Positions 19,018 to 27,766 of a DNA stretch of 64,000 nucleotides are shown in pieces; positions within the stretch are counted from its first letter, which is position 1; every line of letters starts with the position of its first letter. A program made the position numbers and the translations under genes. The DNA comes from Synechococcales cyanobacterium C42_A2020_086 (GTDB lineage: Bacteria; Cyanobacteriota; Cyanobacteriia; Elainellales; Elainellaceae). The notes beneath the pieces were generated by a model. It made no database searches and was not told the DNA's origin. It saw only the letters and a list, made by a program, of their open reading frames with translations. The stretch spans positions 434,001 through 498,000 of the forward strand of contig JACYLU010000015.1 of the NCBI GenBank assembly GCA_015272325.1, given 5' to 3'.

Positions 19018-19404
19018 TCAGTGCCGAGAGCGAGTCTTGGGTGATCGTTGAGACGGCGAACGGGATGAACGCTCGTCCGATACTCCCTCGCGTCCTGATG
19101 GAGCACCCAACGACGGCCCACCAAAAACCTCCAGATAGGCCGAATGCCCTGCAGCTTGGGCAACTGCCTGAATCACCGTCCGGACTGCCTGAATATTTCG
19201 TCCGCCTCGCCCAAATACCCGTCCTTTGTCTTCCCCTTCAAAGGCAACTCGAATAAGCACGCGGGAAGTACGCAGCAACTCACAGTCCACCCGCAGAGAT
19301 TCCGGTGAATCTAAAAACGGCTGCACCAAAAAATTGACCAGTCCTTTGTAATCTGGACTGCTTGTAGCGGGCTGAGAAGACAAAGTCACATTAGAATCAG
19401 GCAC
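19018..19404 (-). CDS. khpA: KH-domain RNA-binding protein (KhpA/YlqC family)
   Basis: 128 residues. The single KH domain at about 20-95 has LVNFLVQPFLDSPESLRVDC and the nucleic-acid loop GRVFGRGGRNIQAVRTVIQA (GxxG within it). An Arg/Ser-rich tail of about 25 residues follows. KhpA proteins bind RNA broadly and act with KhpB in cell-division control in other phyla. Translation starts at GTG 19404. It lies 36 bp downstream of rpsP and 90 bp upstream of phoH on the same strand. Confidence 0.9.
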   Translation of the reverse strand: MPDSNVTLSSQPATSSPDYKGLVNFLVQPFLDSPESLRVDCELLRTSRVLIRVAFEGEDKGRVFGRGGRNIQAVRTVIQAVAQAAGHSAYLEVFGGPSLGAPSGREGVSDERSSRSPSQRSPKTRSRH

Positions 19405-19440
19405 AGGCGGAACGCGCTAACTGAGGGGCTGCAATCAATT

Positions 19441-19689
19441 TCAGACTTTCGCCGGTTCAAGAATGTTTGCCTTTTCTAGCAGGCGGCGAACCGTTCGAGT
19501 CGGCTGAGCTCCTTGCTGCAATCGTCGCTCAATGGCTTCGGTGTGCAGCTTCACTTCATCAGTTCTGGGATTGTAAAATCCGAGTTCTTCGAGGGGACGA
19601 CCATCGCGGCGAGCATCGCTGTTGATCGCCACAATGCGATAGCTTGCCTCAAATTTTTTGCCAAATCGCTTTAAGCGCAGCTTGATCAT
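19441..19689 (-). CDS. rpsP: 30S ribosomal protein S16
   Basis: 82 residues, a normal S16 length. It begins [20 protein letters not shown] and continues with the characteristic [17 protein letters not shown] and a C-terminal [17 protein letters not shown]16 is an early-binding protein needed for 30S assembly. First gene of the rpsP-khpA-phoH operon; the purine-rich GGAG upstream is about 14 bases from the ATG. Confidence 0.97.
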   Translation of the reverse strand: MIKLRLKRFGKKFEASYRIVAINSDARRDGRPLEELGFYNPRTDEVKLHTEAIERRLQQGAQPTRTVRRLLEKANILEPAKV

Positions 19690-20209
19690 GCTTGAAAATT
19701 GAGCTCCTGTTCAGAATGATGAATATCGGTGAGTCATCGATGATTAGCAAACCATGACTTGCAGACTTGCAAAATCACCACTGCCTTTGGTCCGGTCTCA
19801 ACCGAAGCAACAGCAGTTCATCAATTCTAGGACCTTTGAGAAGACAATACCACTCCCCTCAAAATCCTGAACGAATTTTGACCCTTCAGATCATAACGCA
19901 GATGCAGCAGAATTAGAGCGTCGCGCCCCAGTTACTCAAGTCACTCAGCATCTTAGTGGCAAGGGCTGCGTTCAGTCTAGTTCAGCCTATTTACAGGGCG
20001 ACCTAAATCTTTTACAGTCCAGGATCAGGGGCATCGGTTGCCTTCCGCAACTCCTTCCATAGCTATATTGCCTGAGGGCCTTGCGGATTTGTCGATTGTT
20101 TCAGCGATTGTTTTTTAGCTCATCTGCTTCCTCAACGTTAGCTCCAAATTGGCTCCAATCAATTCTCAGTATTGAGATCAGTCAATACCTTGAATATCGG
20201 ATAAATGTT
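19690..20209. other. Gene-free divergent interval
   Basis: About 520 bases between rpsP (minus) and the NnrU/Z-ISO homologue (plus). The frame upstream of 20210 is open to 20081 but lacks domain-like sequence and is probably untranslated. No tRNA, terminator or clear promoter was recognised. Confidence 0.5.
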
Positions 20210-20923
20210 ATGCCTGATTCTTGGTTGACCAACAGCCACTTCACTATGTTTGGGCTGCTCCTAGGGTTTGCCATTGCTCACAGTGGGCTGGCCGCTCTCC
20301 GTCTACGAGGGGAGAAACTTGTGGGAGCACGGCTTTACCGCATTTTTTTTGCGTTGGTCAGCCTGCCGTTCGCAACCGTTCTGGTCATTTATTTCATCAA
20401 TCACCGTTATGACGGGCTGCGATTGTGGAATCTTCAAGGAGTGCCCGGCGTTGCGGCCTTGGTTTGGGGATTGTCTGCCCTGTCTTTTCTATTCCTCTAT
20501 CCAGCCACATTTAATTTACTAGAGGTGGCTGCTGTGCAGAAACCGCAAGTCCATCTTTACGAGACGGGGATCATTCGGATTACGCGACATCCACAAATGA
20601 TAGGTCAGGTGATCTGGTGCATCGCTCACACGCTCTGGATAGGCACCAGCTTCATGATGGTGACCTCCTTGGGGTTAATTCTGCATCACCTGTTTAGCGT
20701 TTGGCACGGGGATCGACGCTTGCGACTGCGCTATGGCGAATCTTTTGAATCCTTGAAATCTCGAACGTCTGTTATTCCTTTTTTAGCGGTGCTGCAAGGG
20801 CGACAAACGCTGGATTGGCGGGAGTTTCTGCGTCCAGCCTATCTAGGAGTCGCAGTTTTTGTGCTGTTATTTTGGTGGGCGCATCCCATATTGATTCGTG
20901 CGACAGGGAACGTAGGCTGGTAG
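20210..20923 (+). CDS. NnrU-family membrane protein, Z-ISO (15-cis-zeta-carotene isomerase) homologue
   Basis: About 237 residues with six or seven hydrophobic segments, starting MPDSWLTNSHFTMFGLLLGF. NnrU-family signatures are visible: AHSGLAALR, the RLYRIFFALVS segment, YETGIIRITRHPQMIGQVIW and HHLFSVWHGDRRLRLRYGES. Plant Z-ISO, a haem-dependent isomerase acting on 9,15,9'-tri-cis-zeta-carotene, belongs to this family, and cyanobacteria carry orthologues. The conserved histidines in AHSGL and TRHPQ are candidate haem ligands. Carotenoid function is likely but not proven by sequence, because NnrU proteins of denitrifiers share the fold. The ATG at 20210 is chosen over an upstream non-ATG extension. 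Confidence 0.82.
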   Translation: MPDSWLTNSHFTMFGLLLGFAIAHSGLAALRLRGEKLVGARLYRIFFALVSLPFATVLVIYFINHRYDGLRLWNLQGVPGVAALVWGLSALSFLFLYPATFNLLEVAAVQKPQVHLYETGIIRITRHPQMIGQVIWCIAHTLWIGTSFMMVTSLGLILHHLFSVWHGDRRLRLRYGESFESLKSRTSVIPFLAVLQGRQTLDWREFLRPAYLGVAVFVLLFWWAHPILIRATGNVGW

Positions 20924-20972
20924 CATGATCCCAAGGTGGGCGTTCAGCATGTTTGCAAGCAATAGAGGTGTC

Positions 20973-21332
20973 ATGGCGCTAGCAGTTAATGAATCAACGT
21001 TTAAACAAGAAGTTTTAGCCTCCTCAATTCCGGTTCTCGTGAATTTTTGGGCTCCTTGGTGCGGGGTTTGTCGGTTGATCCATCCCATGTTGACCGAACT
21101 ACAAACCCAGTGGGACGGACAAGTTAAACTCGTGAGTATCAACGCCGATGAAAATTTGAAGCTCGCCAGTCATCACCGCCTAACCACCCTGCCAACGGTA
21201 ATGCTATTTGATCAGGGTAGACTGCTGTGCCGATTGGAGCAATTCCATCAGCGAGATGACTTCCAGCGAGCCGCCAGCGATTTGCATGGGGTGCTAGGGC
21301 AAGTTATACCGCGCTATAGCTGCTCAGCCTAA
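20973..21332 (+). CDS. Thioredoxin-like protein
   Basis: 119 residues with one thioredoxin fold and active site FWAPWCGVCRLIHP (CGVC rather than the classic CGPC). The cis-proline loop is TTLPTVMLFDQG. AGAGG four to five bases before 20973 sets the start at MALAVNESTFKQEV. It lies about 50 bp after the Z-ISO homologue and is probably co-transcribed. The changed dipeptide between the cysteines normally alters redox potential, so it may have a dedicated partner. A stem-loop that could end transcription lies at 21393. Confidence 0.9.
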   Translation: MALAVNESTFKQEVLASSIPVLVNFWAPWCGVCRLIHPMLTELQTQWDGQVKLVSINADENLKLASHHRLTTLPTVMLFDQGRLLCRLEQFHQRDDFQRAASDLHGVLGQVIPRYSCSA

Positions 21333-21392
21333 CCTTCAGGTTTCCCAGCAGCTAGGTTTTCCGTTAATGATATAAAATAATCTCTTTAATGC

Positions 21393-21414
21393 CCCTAGTC
21401 CGATGCGGCTAGGG
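21393..21414 (+). terminator. Stem-loop after the thioredoxin gene
   Basis: CCCTAGTC pairs with GGCTAGGG (8 bp, one T-G) around loop CGATGC and is followed by TTTGTTG. It lies 60 bases after the thioredoxin stop. Confidence 0.55.
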
Positions 21415-21810
21415 TTTGTTGTAGGCAAGGTACTTCAGGTTCAGGACCTCGAGCTAGGGCGTCCTGTTCTAGAATTATCCCGACCAGTGGCGACTGCCCG
21501 AGAATTGAGAAGCAGCGCCATACCCCAACCAAAACCCAAGTACCTCGGGCTGGATTTGCCTCCTACAACACTTCTATCGCCTACATGCCTAGTGCCAGAT
21601 CAGCCAGATTAGTAGAAACTCAGTAGAACCGGGCGGTTAAGGTTTAGATTCCCTAATTCAGATTTTCTCGGTTCGGATTTGCCTGATTTAGATGTGCTTA
21701 ATTCACTTGATATTCAAATGTGTCTGTTTGTATCCGTCCCACCTGTCCGATCTGCTAATCTCCTGAGTTCATCCTGTCCACACAATTCTGTGATGTTTTT
21801 GCAAAAAGTT

Positions 21811-21838
21811 TTGTCAATTTCACCAGACCAGAGATAAT
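21811..21838 (+). promoter_or_regulatory. Sigma70-type promoter candidate for the membrane kinase
   Basis: TTGTCA (21811-21816), 16 bases, then GATAAT (21833-21838). Transcription would start near 21845, leaving a leader of about 230 nt before the kinase ATG. Confidence 0.5.
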
Positions 21839-22074
21839 AAGTTGCAAAAAATGAATTTCTGCCTGTTGCTGGCTTGCTCCTTGGCTGCGAGTCAATCCTG
21901 GGCCAAGGCAGTTTCTCTTGGCTAGCAACTGGTTAGCGACGGTGATAGCTTCGGCGAGGCGCTGCTAAGATGTGGAATTTCATAGATGCCAGCAGATCGA
22001 AGCTACTTCCCCATTCGCTGTAGTAGCTTGCCCAGCCTTTTGCTTGTTCTCTGTACCTGCATTTCCTGATCACC

Positions 22075-23832
22075 ATGAGCGATCTTCCGGATTTCTTACC
22101 CTATGGCTATGAGGCCAAGAAGGAGCTAGGGGCTAATCGAGCCGGGGGTAGAGTCACGTACCTCGCAACTGCGTTATCAACCCAAGAGCCAGTTGTGATC
22201 AAGCAATTTCAGTTTGCTCGATCGAGCGCCGGCTGGTCTGGATACGATGCCTATCATCGCGAAATTGAGGTGCTCCAGGGGCTAGATCATCCTGGCATTC
22301 CTCGCTATCTCGACTCGTTTCAAACGGAAGCAGGCTTCTGCATGGTGCAGGAGTACAAAAACGCCCAGTCTCTCAAAACGACGCGCAGCTTTAGCCCCGA
22401 TGATGTGAAGCAAATTGCTGTTTCTGCGCTAGAAATCTTGATTTACCTGCAAAATCGGATTCCACCGGTGATCCATCGCGACATCAAGCCAGAAAATATT
22501 CTCGTCGATGAGCAGATGCAGGTGTATCTAGTCGATTTTGGCTTTGCGCGGGTGGGAGATGGCGAAGTTGGTGTCAGCAGTGTGGTGAAAGGTACGCTGG
22601 GGTTTATGCCACCGGAACAGCTCTTCAACCGGCAACTCACCGAAGCATCTGATCTGTATGGACTGGGGGTGACTCTGATTTGCCTGCTCACCAAGACTCA
22701 GTCGGAGGACATTGGCAACTTAGTTGATATTAGCTATCGCGTCAGCTTTAAACATTTGCTGCCCAAGCTCAGTATCCACTGGATTACCTGGCTGGAGCGC
22801 ATGGTAGAACCCAAGGTGAAGGACCGCTTCGCCAATGCGGCGACTGCTCTAGCCGCTCTACCTTCCTCACCCTTGCGTTTACCCGAAGCCCGCTTCAGTG
22901 AGTCGGCGTTGCATTTTGCTGCTACTCAACTAGGGGAGCAAATCCGGCATACGGTAACGATTACTAATCTGGTTCCCGATACGGTGCTAGAAGGCAAATG
23001 GGAGGTTGCTCCCCATACCAGCGATCCGCCCCACACTCCCGAAACCCATGCCTGGATTGCCATTCAGCCCGCTAGCTTTCGCTGCAACCAAGTTGATTGC
23101 CAGATTACCCTGAACACCTATAGGCTCATGGCCGATAAGGTCTACCAGCGGACCCTACTGCTGCATACCAATTCCTTTCCCAAGACCTACTCGCTGACGC
23201 TGCACGTTAGAACGGCTCCAGTGCCTATTCGGATGATGCGACTGCCTTACTCGCTGCTAGTCACGACCTTTCTTGGCTTTGGTGTAGCCGCTTGGATCGT
23301 GGCTCTGCTGCTGTTCATGGCAGGTACAATTCTTGACGCCCCTCTTGCCCTGGGCTTAGGAGGCATTGTCGGCAGTGCTATTGGTCTGCAACTAGCGGCA
23401 TGGGTTTTGTCGTTGGCAGGGGCATCGGTGGGGGCAGTTGCCTCAGTGATTGCGGGTAGCATCATGGCTGGATTAGCGCTGATTAGCGTGATCTCAGGAG
23501 GAAGTACGATGACTGGGCTGCCTCTAGTTGTGGGAGTGGGTATCGGCGTGGTTGCTGGCGGCTTAGCTGGAGGGGTGCTGGGCAGTGTGGTAGAGAAGCT
23601 TGTGGAGCGCCATGTGCCTAGAGGTTTATCTACCAGCATAGTATTAATAACGGCTGCTGCCGGACTGAGCATGGGGTTGTGCTTTGCTCCGGGTGTAGTA
23701 ACACCGCTGATAGTGTCTGCGACAGTCGGCATTGGGTTGCTATGGGCAGCCACAGCGGCCTATCTGCCGCTACAGCGCCAGAAACTGATCTCTGCCTACC
23801 GAGAGTTCGAGCAGCATTTGATCAAACCCTGA
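22075..23832 (+). CDS. Hanks-type serine/threonine kinase with polytopic glycine-rich membrane domain
   Basis: 585 residues. Kinase domain at ~12-265: VAIK-type lysine K43 (VVIKQFQF), catalytic loop HRDIKPEN (H134-D136) and DFG (154-156) are all present, followed by a PPEQ motif (GFMPPEQLF), so activity is expected. The glycine loop is irregular (LGANRAGGRVTY). Residues ~270-375 form an all-beta, Ig-like segment (HTVTITNLVPDTVLEGKWEV). From ~385 to ~555 there are five or six small-residue-rich helices (GVAAWIVALLLFMAG, VGVGIGVVAGGLAGGVLG) and a short cytoplasmic tail. The beta segment precedes the membrane part, so it is probably cytoplasmic. The gene has its own promoter candidate and faces the PAP kinase tail to tail. 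Confidence 0.9.
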   Translation: MSDLPDFLPYGYEAKKELGANRAGGRVTYLATALSTQEPVVIKQFQFARSSAGWSGYDAYHREIEVLQGLDHPGIPRYLDSFQTEAGFCMVQEYKNAQSLKTTRSFSPDDVKQIAVSALEILIYLQNRIPPVIHRDIKPENILVDEQMQVYLVDFGFARVGDGEVGVSSVVKGTLGFMPPEQLFNRQLTEASDLYGLGVTLICLLTKTQSEDIGNLVDISYRVSFKHLLPKLSIHWITWLERMVEPKVKDRFANAATALAALPSSPLRLPEARFSESALHFAATQLGEQIRHTVTITNLVPDTVLEGKWEVAPHTSDPPHTPETHAWIAIQPASFRCNQVDCQITLNTYRLMADKVYQRTLLLHTNSFPKTYSLTLHVRTAPVPIRMMRLPYSLLVTTFLGFGVAAWIVALLLFMAGTILDAPLALGLGGIVGSAIGLQLAAWVLSLAGASVGAVASVIAGSIMAGLALISVISGGSTMTGLPLVVGVGIGVVAGGLAGGVLGSVVEKLVERHVPRGLSTSIVLITAAAGLSMGLCFAPGVVTPLIVSATVGIGLLWAATAAYLPLQRQKLISAYREFEQHLIKP

Positions 23833-23863
23833 GCATCCTCTACCCAGATGACGCATCGCAAAT

Positions 23864-23889
23864 TCTAGAACACTAATCTAGAACACTAA
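23864..23889. repeat. 13-bp tandem duplication overlapping a kinase stop codon
   Basis: TCTAGAACACTAA occurs twice. The second copy covers the stop codon (23880-23878, minus) and the last residues of the PAP-operon kinase. Confidence 0.88.
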
Positions 23890-25803
23890 ATCAATGCCAA
23901 CCTGACTGAGATCCAACTGGTAGAGACTGCCTTGACCGGCGCTCCAGGTAGCCACAAGCAGGTCGCGGGGTGGTCGGACTGCCAAGGCGGTGATTGCCTC
24001 AGGAGCGCTAATTTCACCGACCAAGCGCCCACTTTGATCTAAAACGCTGATTTGCCCTTGAGCACTGGCCACAATGTAGCCCCAGTCGCTCGCTGCAAGC
24101 AGATGAGGAGCCATACCGACCCACAGCCGCGTTACGCGATAGGGTTTGAGATCGACCAGCAGCAGGGATTGGGGATGATCCGCATCAACTGCCAGCAGTT
24201 GATAGGCAGTGGCAGTTAGCACGCTATACCCCAAGCGCAGGGGCAGCACCAACGAGCCGACTTGGGTACCCCGACGAGTGACGATCTGAAGGTATGTTCC
24301 AGCTTGCTGGCTTTTGGTTGGTTCAGCAGGCTCGGGCAGTTGCATCATCAGGGCAACATGTCCACCGTCTAGGGGCAGCAATCGGGAGTCTGGTGCCAGA
24401 GGGGTAGGCAGCGATAGCGGCACAGGATGAGCGACTAGCCCGCGGGCAGCTCCACCCGGCAAGGGCCAGAAAGCCAGCTGAGTCCGTGGCAACTGATGGG
24501 TTAGCGTCAATGTTGCCAACCAATGCCCTCGAGCTTCGATAGCGCTGAGGCAGTCCTCTGGAAACTCCCAGAGCGGACGATGCTGATCCAAGGCAGCTGG
24601 TGCAGTCAGGAATGCTGTCGGAGGCAACCTGTAGACTGCTCGGCGCGTAGTAATAAAGCAACCTTGAGGGCGCAACCACAAAGCTTCGATTGGTAAGGGC
24701 AGGGGTGCTAGATAGTGTAGCGACCGCGTTGCCGAAGTTTGGCGATATGGCAGAGTGACTGAGTCCTGCCAGCCTACCTGTTGAGCAGTAGCCGCATACA
24801 CCTGTGGCATTGCTGTAGTCTGAGCTGCGGCCACAGCAATGTGGCGTAGCGGTGCCAATAACGGCTCCTGATGCTGCCAGCGAAACGAACCGCGGGGTGG
24901 TGTTTCCAAGGGCAAGAAGGGTGGCAAAGCAGCCGATGCAGCAGAGGTTGGGATCGGCGAGGTCGGAGCTAGAAATTGAGCCTCTATGCCTTCAGCTGCG
25001 GCAATCTCCTGCACCAGCGAGCGCATTTCTCGCGCTGAACGAAAGCGGCGGGCGGGCAATTTTTGCAAAGCTTGAATCAGCAGCGGTTGCCAAGGGGCAG
25101 AAATTGAGTCTGGTATTTTCAAAGGCAGGTTGAGATGGGCGCTCATTAGCTCTGCCGGCGTACCCGAAAATGGACGATAGCCAGCCAGCAACTCGAACAG
25201 GAGAATACCCACAGAGTACAGATCAGAGGCAGGGAAGGACTGTCCATAAAACCGCTCCGGTGCCATGTAGGCAGGAGAACCCGTGTTGCCCAGCTCACAC
25301 GCCACATCCTCTTGACATAGCCGCGCGATTCCAAAATCGGAAATGCGAGCAGTCCAGCCAGTGGCCTGAACATGCAGCAAAATATTCTCGGGTTTAATAT
25401 CGCAGTGGATAATCTGGCGGCTGTGGGCATGTTCTAACCCCGTGAGCACATCCACCACTAGCTTGATGCTGTAGGGCAGGCTGAGGCGGTAGTCTTCCCG
25501 CATTAAGCTACGAAGGGTGCCTCCCTCGCAATAGTCCATCACCAAACAGCGCCCGGTTGGGGTGTGCTCTAGGGCTTGACAAGTCACAATATTGGGATGC
25601 TGCAAGCTCAGTAAAAAGCGTAGCTCGCGAAGAAATCGATGGGTGGAAAGCCGCCGATGGTCTAGATGCTTCAGCGCGACCAGTTGCCCTGTCTGTCGAT
25701 GGACCGCGCAAAAGACCTGACCAAATTGTCCCTGTCCAACAAGCCCCAGAATCCGATAGTGTGAGCGCTTAACTTCTTCCAATCTCCTCCAGGGCAGTAA
25801 CAC
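23878..25803 (-). CDS. Serine/threonine kinase ending the PAP-like operon (SpkG-like), C-terminal propeller-like domain
   Basis: 641 residues. Kinase domain ~16-265: GQGQFGQV loop, K45 (LVALKHLD), SDFGIAR and GSPAYMAPERF. The catalytic loop reads HCDIKPEN near 134, with Cys replacing Arg, so it is a non-RD kinase that may not need activation-loop phosphorylation. The C-terminal ~330 residues have repeated short beta phrases (YAATAQQVGWQ, SLVLPLRLGYSVL, LLAASDWGYIVASAQGQISV, ITALAVRPPRDLLVATW) suggesting a beta-propeller. The start is GTG 25803 after AGGGGGGA; a TTG seven codons in, after GGAGGAGA, is the alternative. In Synechocystis the PAP operon ends with kinase SpkG (slr0152), and this gene occupies that position, 233 bp after the V4R gene. 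Confidence 0.87.
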   Translation of the reverse strand: MLLPWRRLEEVKRSHYRILGLVGQGQFGQVFCAVHRQTGQLVALKHLDHRRLSTHRFLRELRFLLSLQHPNIVTCQALEHTPTGRCLVMDYCEGGTLRSLMREDYRLSLPYSIKLVVDVLTGLEHAHSRQIIHCDIKPENILLHVQATGWTARISDFGIARLCQEDVACELGNTGSPAYMAPERFYGQSFPASDLYSVGILLFELLAGYRPFSGTPAELMSAHLNLPLKIPDSISAPWQPLLIQALQKLPARRFRSAREMRSLVQEIAAAEGIEAQFLAPTSPIPTSAASAALPPFLPLETPPRGSFRWQHQEPLLAPLRHIAVAAAQTTAMPQVYAATAQQVGWQDSVTLPYRQTSATRSLHYLAPLPLPIEALWLRPQGCFITTRRAVYRLPPTAFLTAPAALDQHRPLWEFPEDCLSAIEARGHWLATLTLTHQLPRTQLAFWPLPGGAARGLVAHPVPLSLPTPLAPDSRLLPLDGGHVALMMQLPEPAEPTKSQQAGTYLQIVTRRGTQVGSLVLPLRLGYSVLTATAYQLLAVDADHPQSLLLVDLKPYRVTRLWVGMAPHLLAASDWGYIVASAQGQISVLDQSGRLVGEISAPEAITALAVRPPRDLLVATWSAGQGSLYQLDLSQVGIDLVF

Positions 25804-26036
25804 TCCCCCCTCTCAGCCAGTTGCTCGATAAACCGAAAACCGATGGTAAGTCCGCTGAATTCTTATGAATTCTTATTCTTAATTCTGCCGGATCGGGGCT
25901 ATGCGGCGGGCAACGTTTTGTCAACAGGTGGGTCAACCGGTCAGTTCAGGCACTTGCTCTACGAGGCAGTCAACCTACGAATTACCTGTTGCATGATCAT
26001 TCGTTAGGCTGCATGACTCAGTCAAGGTGCAGAGGT

Positions 26037-26702
26037 TCAAGGTGCGGATGCTGGGCAGAGCTGCTGCAAAATCGCATCGTGATTGAGGTTGGTAACCATG
26101 GTTTCGGCGGGTTCGAGGCGGTGAGGCAAGCCCAGGATAAAGCGGTTGCAGTCTGCTCCCATAGACTCACAGGTAGTTTGCAGACAGTACAATTCTCGCC
26201 CTGCTAGGCTGCTAAAAAACGAAGCCAATACTCCCGCCTCTAAATGGCACACTGGATGATGTCCGGCAGGAGCCAAACGCGCATAGGGAGAGTTCCAGAT
26301 ATTGACAACCAAAAACCCCGAGGCTTGATAGGTTTGGTCCAGCTCGAGCCTGCCCCATCCGTGGCAGCGCCAACACTGCTGCAATGCCTGCAAAAAGTCT
26401 GCCATTGACATGGCCGCGACCGAGGTGTTGTAGTAGCCTGCAAGCTGCTCACAAAAGCGTGTGTAAAAGCATTTGCCCCACCACTTACCGCAGTTAAACA
26501 GTACCAGCCGCGAGGCTTGCCCAGTTTCTTTCTCAAGACCAGCATAGATAGCTTGAATCAGGGTAGCTGGCAGTGCCAGCAACCGCTCGCCCTGACGATT
26601 TTCTAGTAGTCCCAACTCGAGATCGCCTCGGACGTAGGTTTCGAAAGCAAAGTAATTGCCTGGCACCCGGTTGTGGGTCAGTAAATCAGCGACAGAAATC
26701 AT
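26037..26702 (-). CDS. V4R-domain protein (PAP-like operon)
   Basis: 221 residues. The C-terminal half has the V4R (4-vinyl-reductase-like) signature: HLEAGVLASFFSSLAGRELY, then the cysteine-rich TTCESMGADCNRFILGLP. V4R domains bind small hydrophobic ligands or metals and occur in bacteriochlorophyll and bilin-related proteins. In Synechocystis the PAP-operon proteins Slr0144 and Slr0147 carry this domain, so a role in photosystem II assembly is likely. There is no signal peptide. It follows a phycobiliprotein-like gene by 97 bp. The start ATG at 26702 is unambiguous. Confidence 0.86.
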   Translation of the reverse strand: MISVADLLTHNRVPGNYFAFETYVRGDLELGLLENRQGERLLALPATLIQAIYAGLEKETGQASRLVLFNCGKWWGKCFYTRFCEQLAGYYNTSVAAMSMADFLQALQQCWRCHGWGRLELDQTYQASGFLVVNIWNSPYARLAPAGHHPVCHLEAGVLASFFSSLAGRELYCLQTTCESMGADCNRFILGLPHRLEPAETMVTNLNHDAILQQLCPASAP

Positions 26703-26799
26703 AAGGTCACGGTAGATAACGCTAAGACGGAATTGAGAGAAAGGCTGAAACTCAACGGCATGTCTAGCAACGATCCGCCCTCGTGCTCAGCAAGCATTC

Positions 26800-27279
26800 C
26801 TAGTGATTCGCTGGTGGCAATGGAGCGGCTGAAAAAGCCTGTTGCGCCAACTGCAACAAGGGGGTGAGATAAGCCAACTGCTGGGACGAAAAAAGCTGAG
26901 CGAGCTGCTGATTGAGCAACCGACAGAGGAGGATATCCAGGGACAGGGTATTGAAGATGCGGGCAGTGGGTCCGACCCAGCTCACATACTCTTGGATGAT
27001 GGTTTCGTCATTTAGCAACATTGCCATGGCACAATGGCGGAGCATCAGCAGTGCTTGTCTCAGGCTCCGTTCTAGTTCAACCTGACCTGCCTGCGGTAGG
27101 GCAAGTTGCAGCTGATGGGTGACTGCCTGCATCACCTCTAGTTCGCGGTTGCGCAGAGTGCGATAAATAACAATTCGCTCTGGCAGTGAGCCAACATACT
27201 GACTCATCTGCTTGAGTTCTTCAGGCTTAAGGTAGCGGTGTTCAGCTTCGTCAAAGAGAGTAGCAAGGTGAGGAGACAT
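26800..27279 (-). CDS. Phycobiliprotein-like protein without bilin cysteine (PAP-like operon)
   Basis: 159 helical residues in the size range of phycobiliprotein subunits. The region SLRQALLMLRHCAMAMLLND aligns by eye with the allophycocyanin helix that carries the bilin ([20 protein letters not shown]). The attachment cysteine is Ser here, so covalent bilin binding is not expected at that site. The rest (QYVGSLPERIVIYRTLRNRE) also fits the globin-like family. The start at ATG 27279 is preferred over a TTG five codons upstream. It lies between the small protein and the second V4R gene, as in the slr0144-slr0147 arrangement I recall. Confidence 0.78.
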   Translation of the reverse strand: MSPHLATLFDEAEHRYLKPEELKQMSQYVGSLPERIVIYRTLRNRELEVMQAVTHQLQLALPQAGQVELERSLRQALLMLRHCAMAMLLNDETIIQEYVSWVGPTARIFNTLSLDILLCRLLNQQLAQLFSSQQLAYLTPLLQLAQQAFSAAPLPPANH

Positions 27280-27430
27280 AGCAGGTATCGACAAAATAGC
27301 AAAACAGCATTGAGCGAGATAGTTTAGAGAGACAGTTTAGGGATCAAGCAGTACCCAGAACATTTAGAGCGAAACGGTTTCTAAGAATCTCCTGAAACTT
27401 TGCAGCCAATCAGCAGTCTAGGTCAGCCCA

Positions 27431-27766
27431 TCAAAACAGTCCCGAAAAGTCATCTAGCGTCAAGGCATCTGTATCTTGGTCTGCAGGCGCATTGACGTTC
27501 GGCGCAACAGGAAGCGGAGCGGCAATTTGCGTCCCTTCCCAATTAACAGCGCTCAAGAATTGCTGAACGGTCAGCAGTAAACTGAGGGGTTCTGGGTTGC
27601 CCAGCCCAGCAGACTGTTGCCATGCCTGCAGGTCGGGGGGGTGGTTGTCCCAGTTGCAGTGGCTAAAGAACTGCTCGACAGACTGCCGCAGCCACAGGCT
27701 AGGGTCCTGAGTGGGGGCAGCCGTTGTGGTTGAGACAGTCCTTGCCCGAGTCATTACACCTGTCAT
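27431..27766 (-). CDS. Small acidic protein with two QF(F/L)-NW motifs (PAP-like operon)
   Basis: 111 residues, no signal peptide. Two similar blocks, SVEQFFSHCNWDNHP and TVQQFLSAVNWEGTQ, are separated by about 30 residues, so the protein is an internal duplication of a short QF-x4-NW motif. The end is acidic (TLDDFSGLF). It overlaps the upstream V4R gene by four bases (ATGA) and has GGAGG eight bases before its ATG, so translation is probably coupled. Position corresponds to slr0145 of the Synechocystis operon. Biochemical function unknown. Confidence 0.8.
   Translation of the reverse strand: MTGVMTRARTVSTTTAAPTQDPSLWLRQSVEQFFSHCNWDNHPPDLQAWQQSAGLGNPEPLSLLLTVQQFLSAVNWEGTQIAAPLPVAPNVNAPADQDTDALTLDDFSGLF

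Larger units (their letters stand above)
21333..22074. other. Long gene-poor interval before the membrane kinase
   Basis: 742 bases. It contains a hairpin (21393), a promoter candidate (21811) and a possible 24-codon leader ORF (21851-21925). The remainder is AT-rich with no coding signal. An apparent 69-codon frame at 21403 has no ribosome site and composition unlike a protein. Confidence 0.55.
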
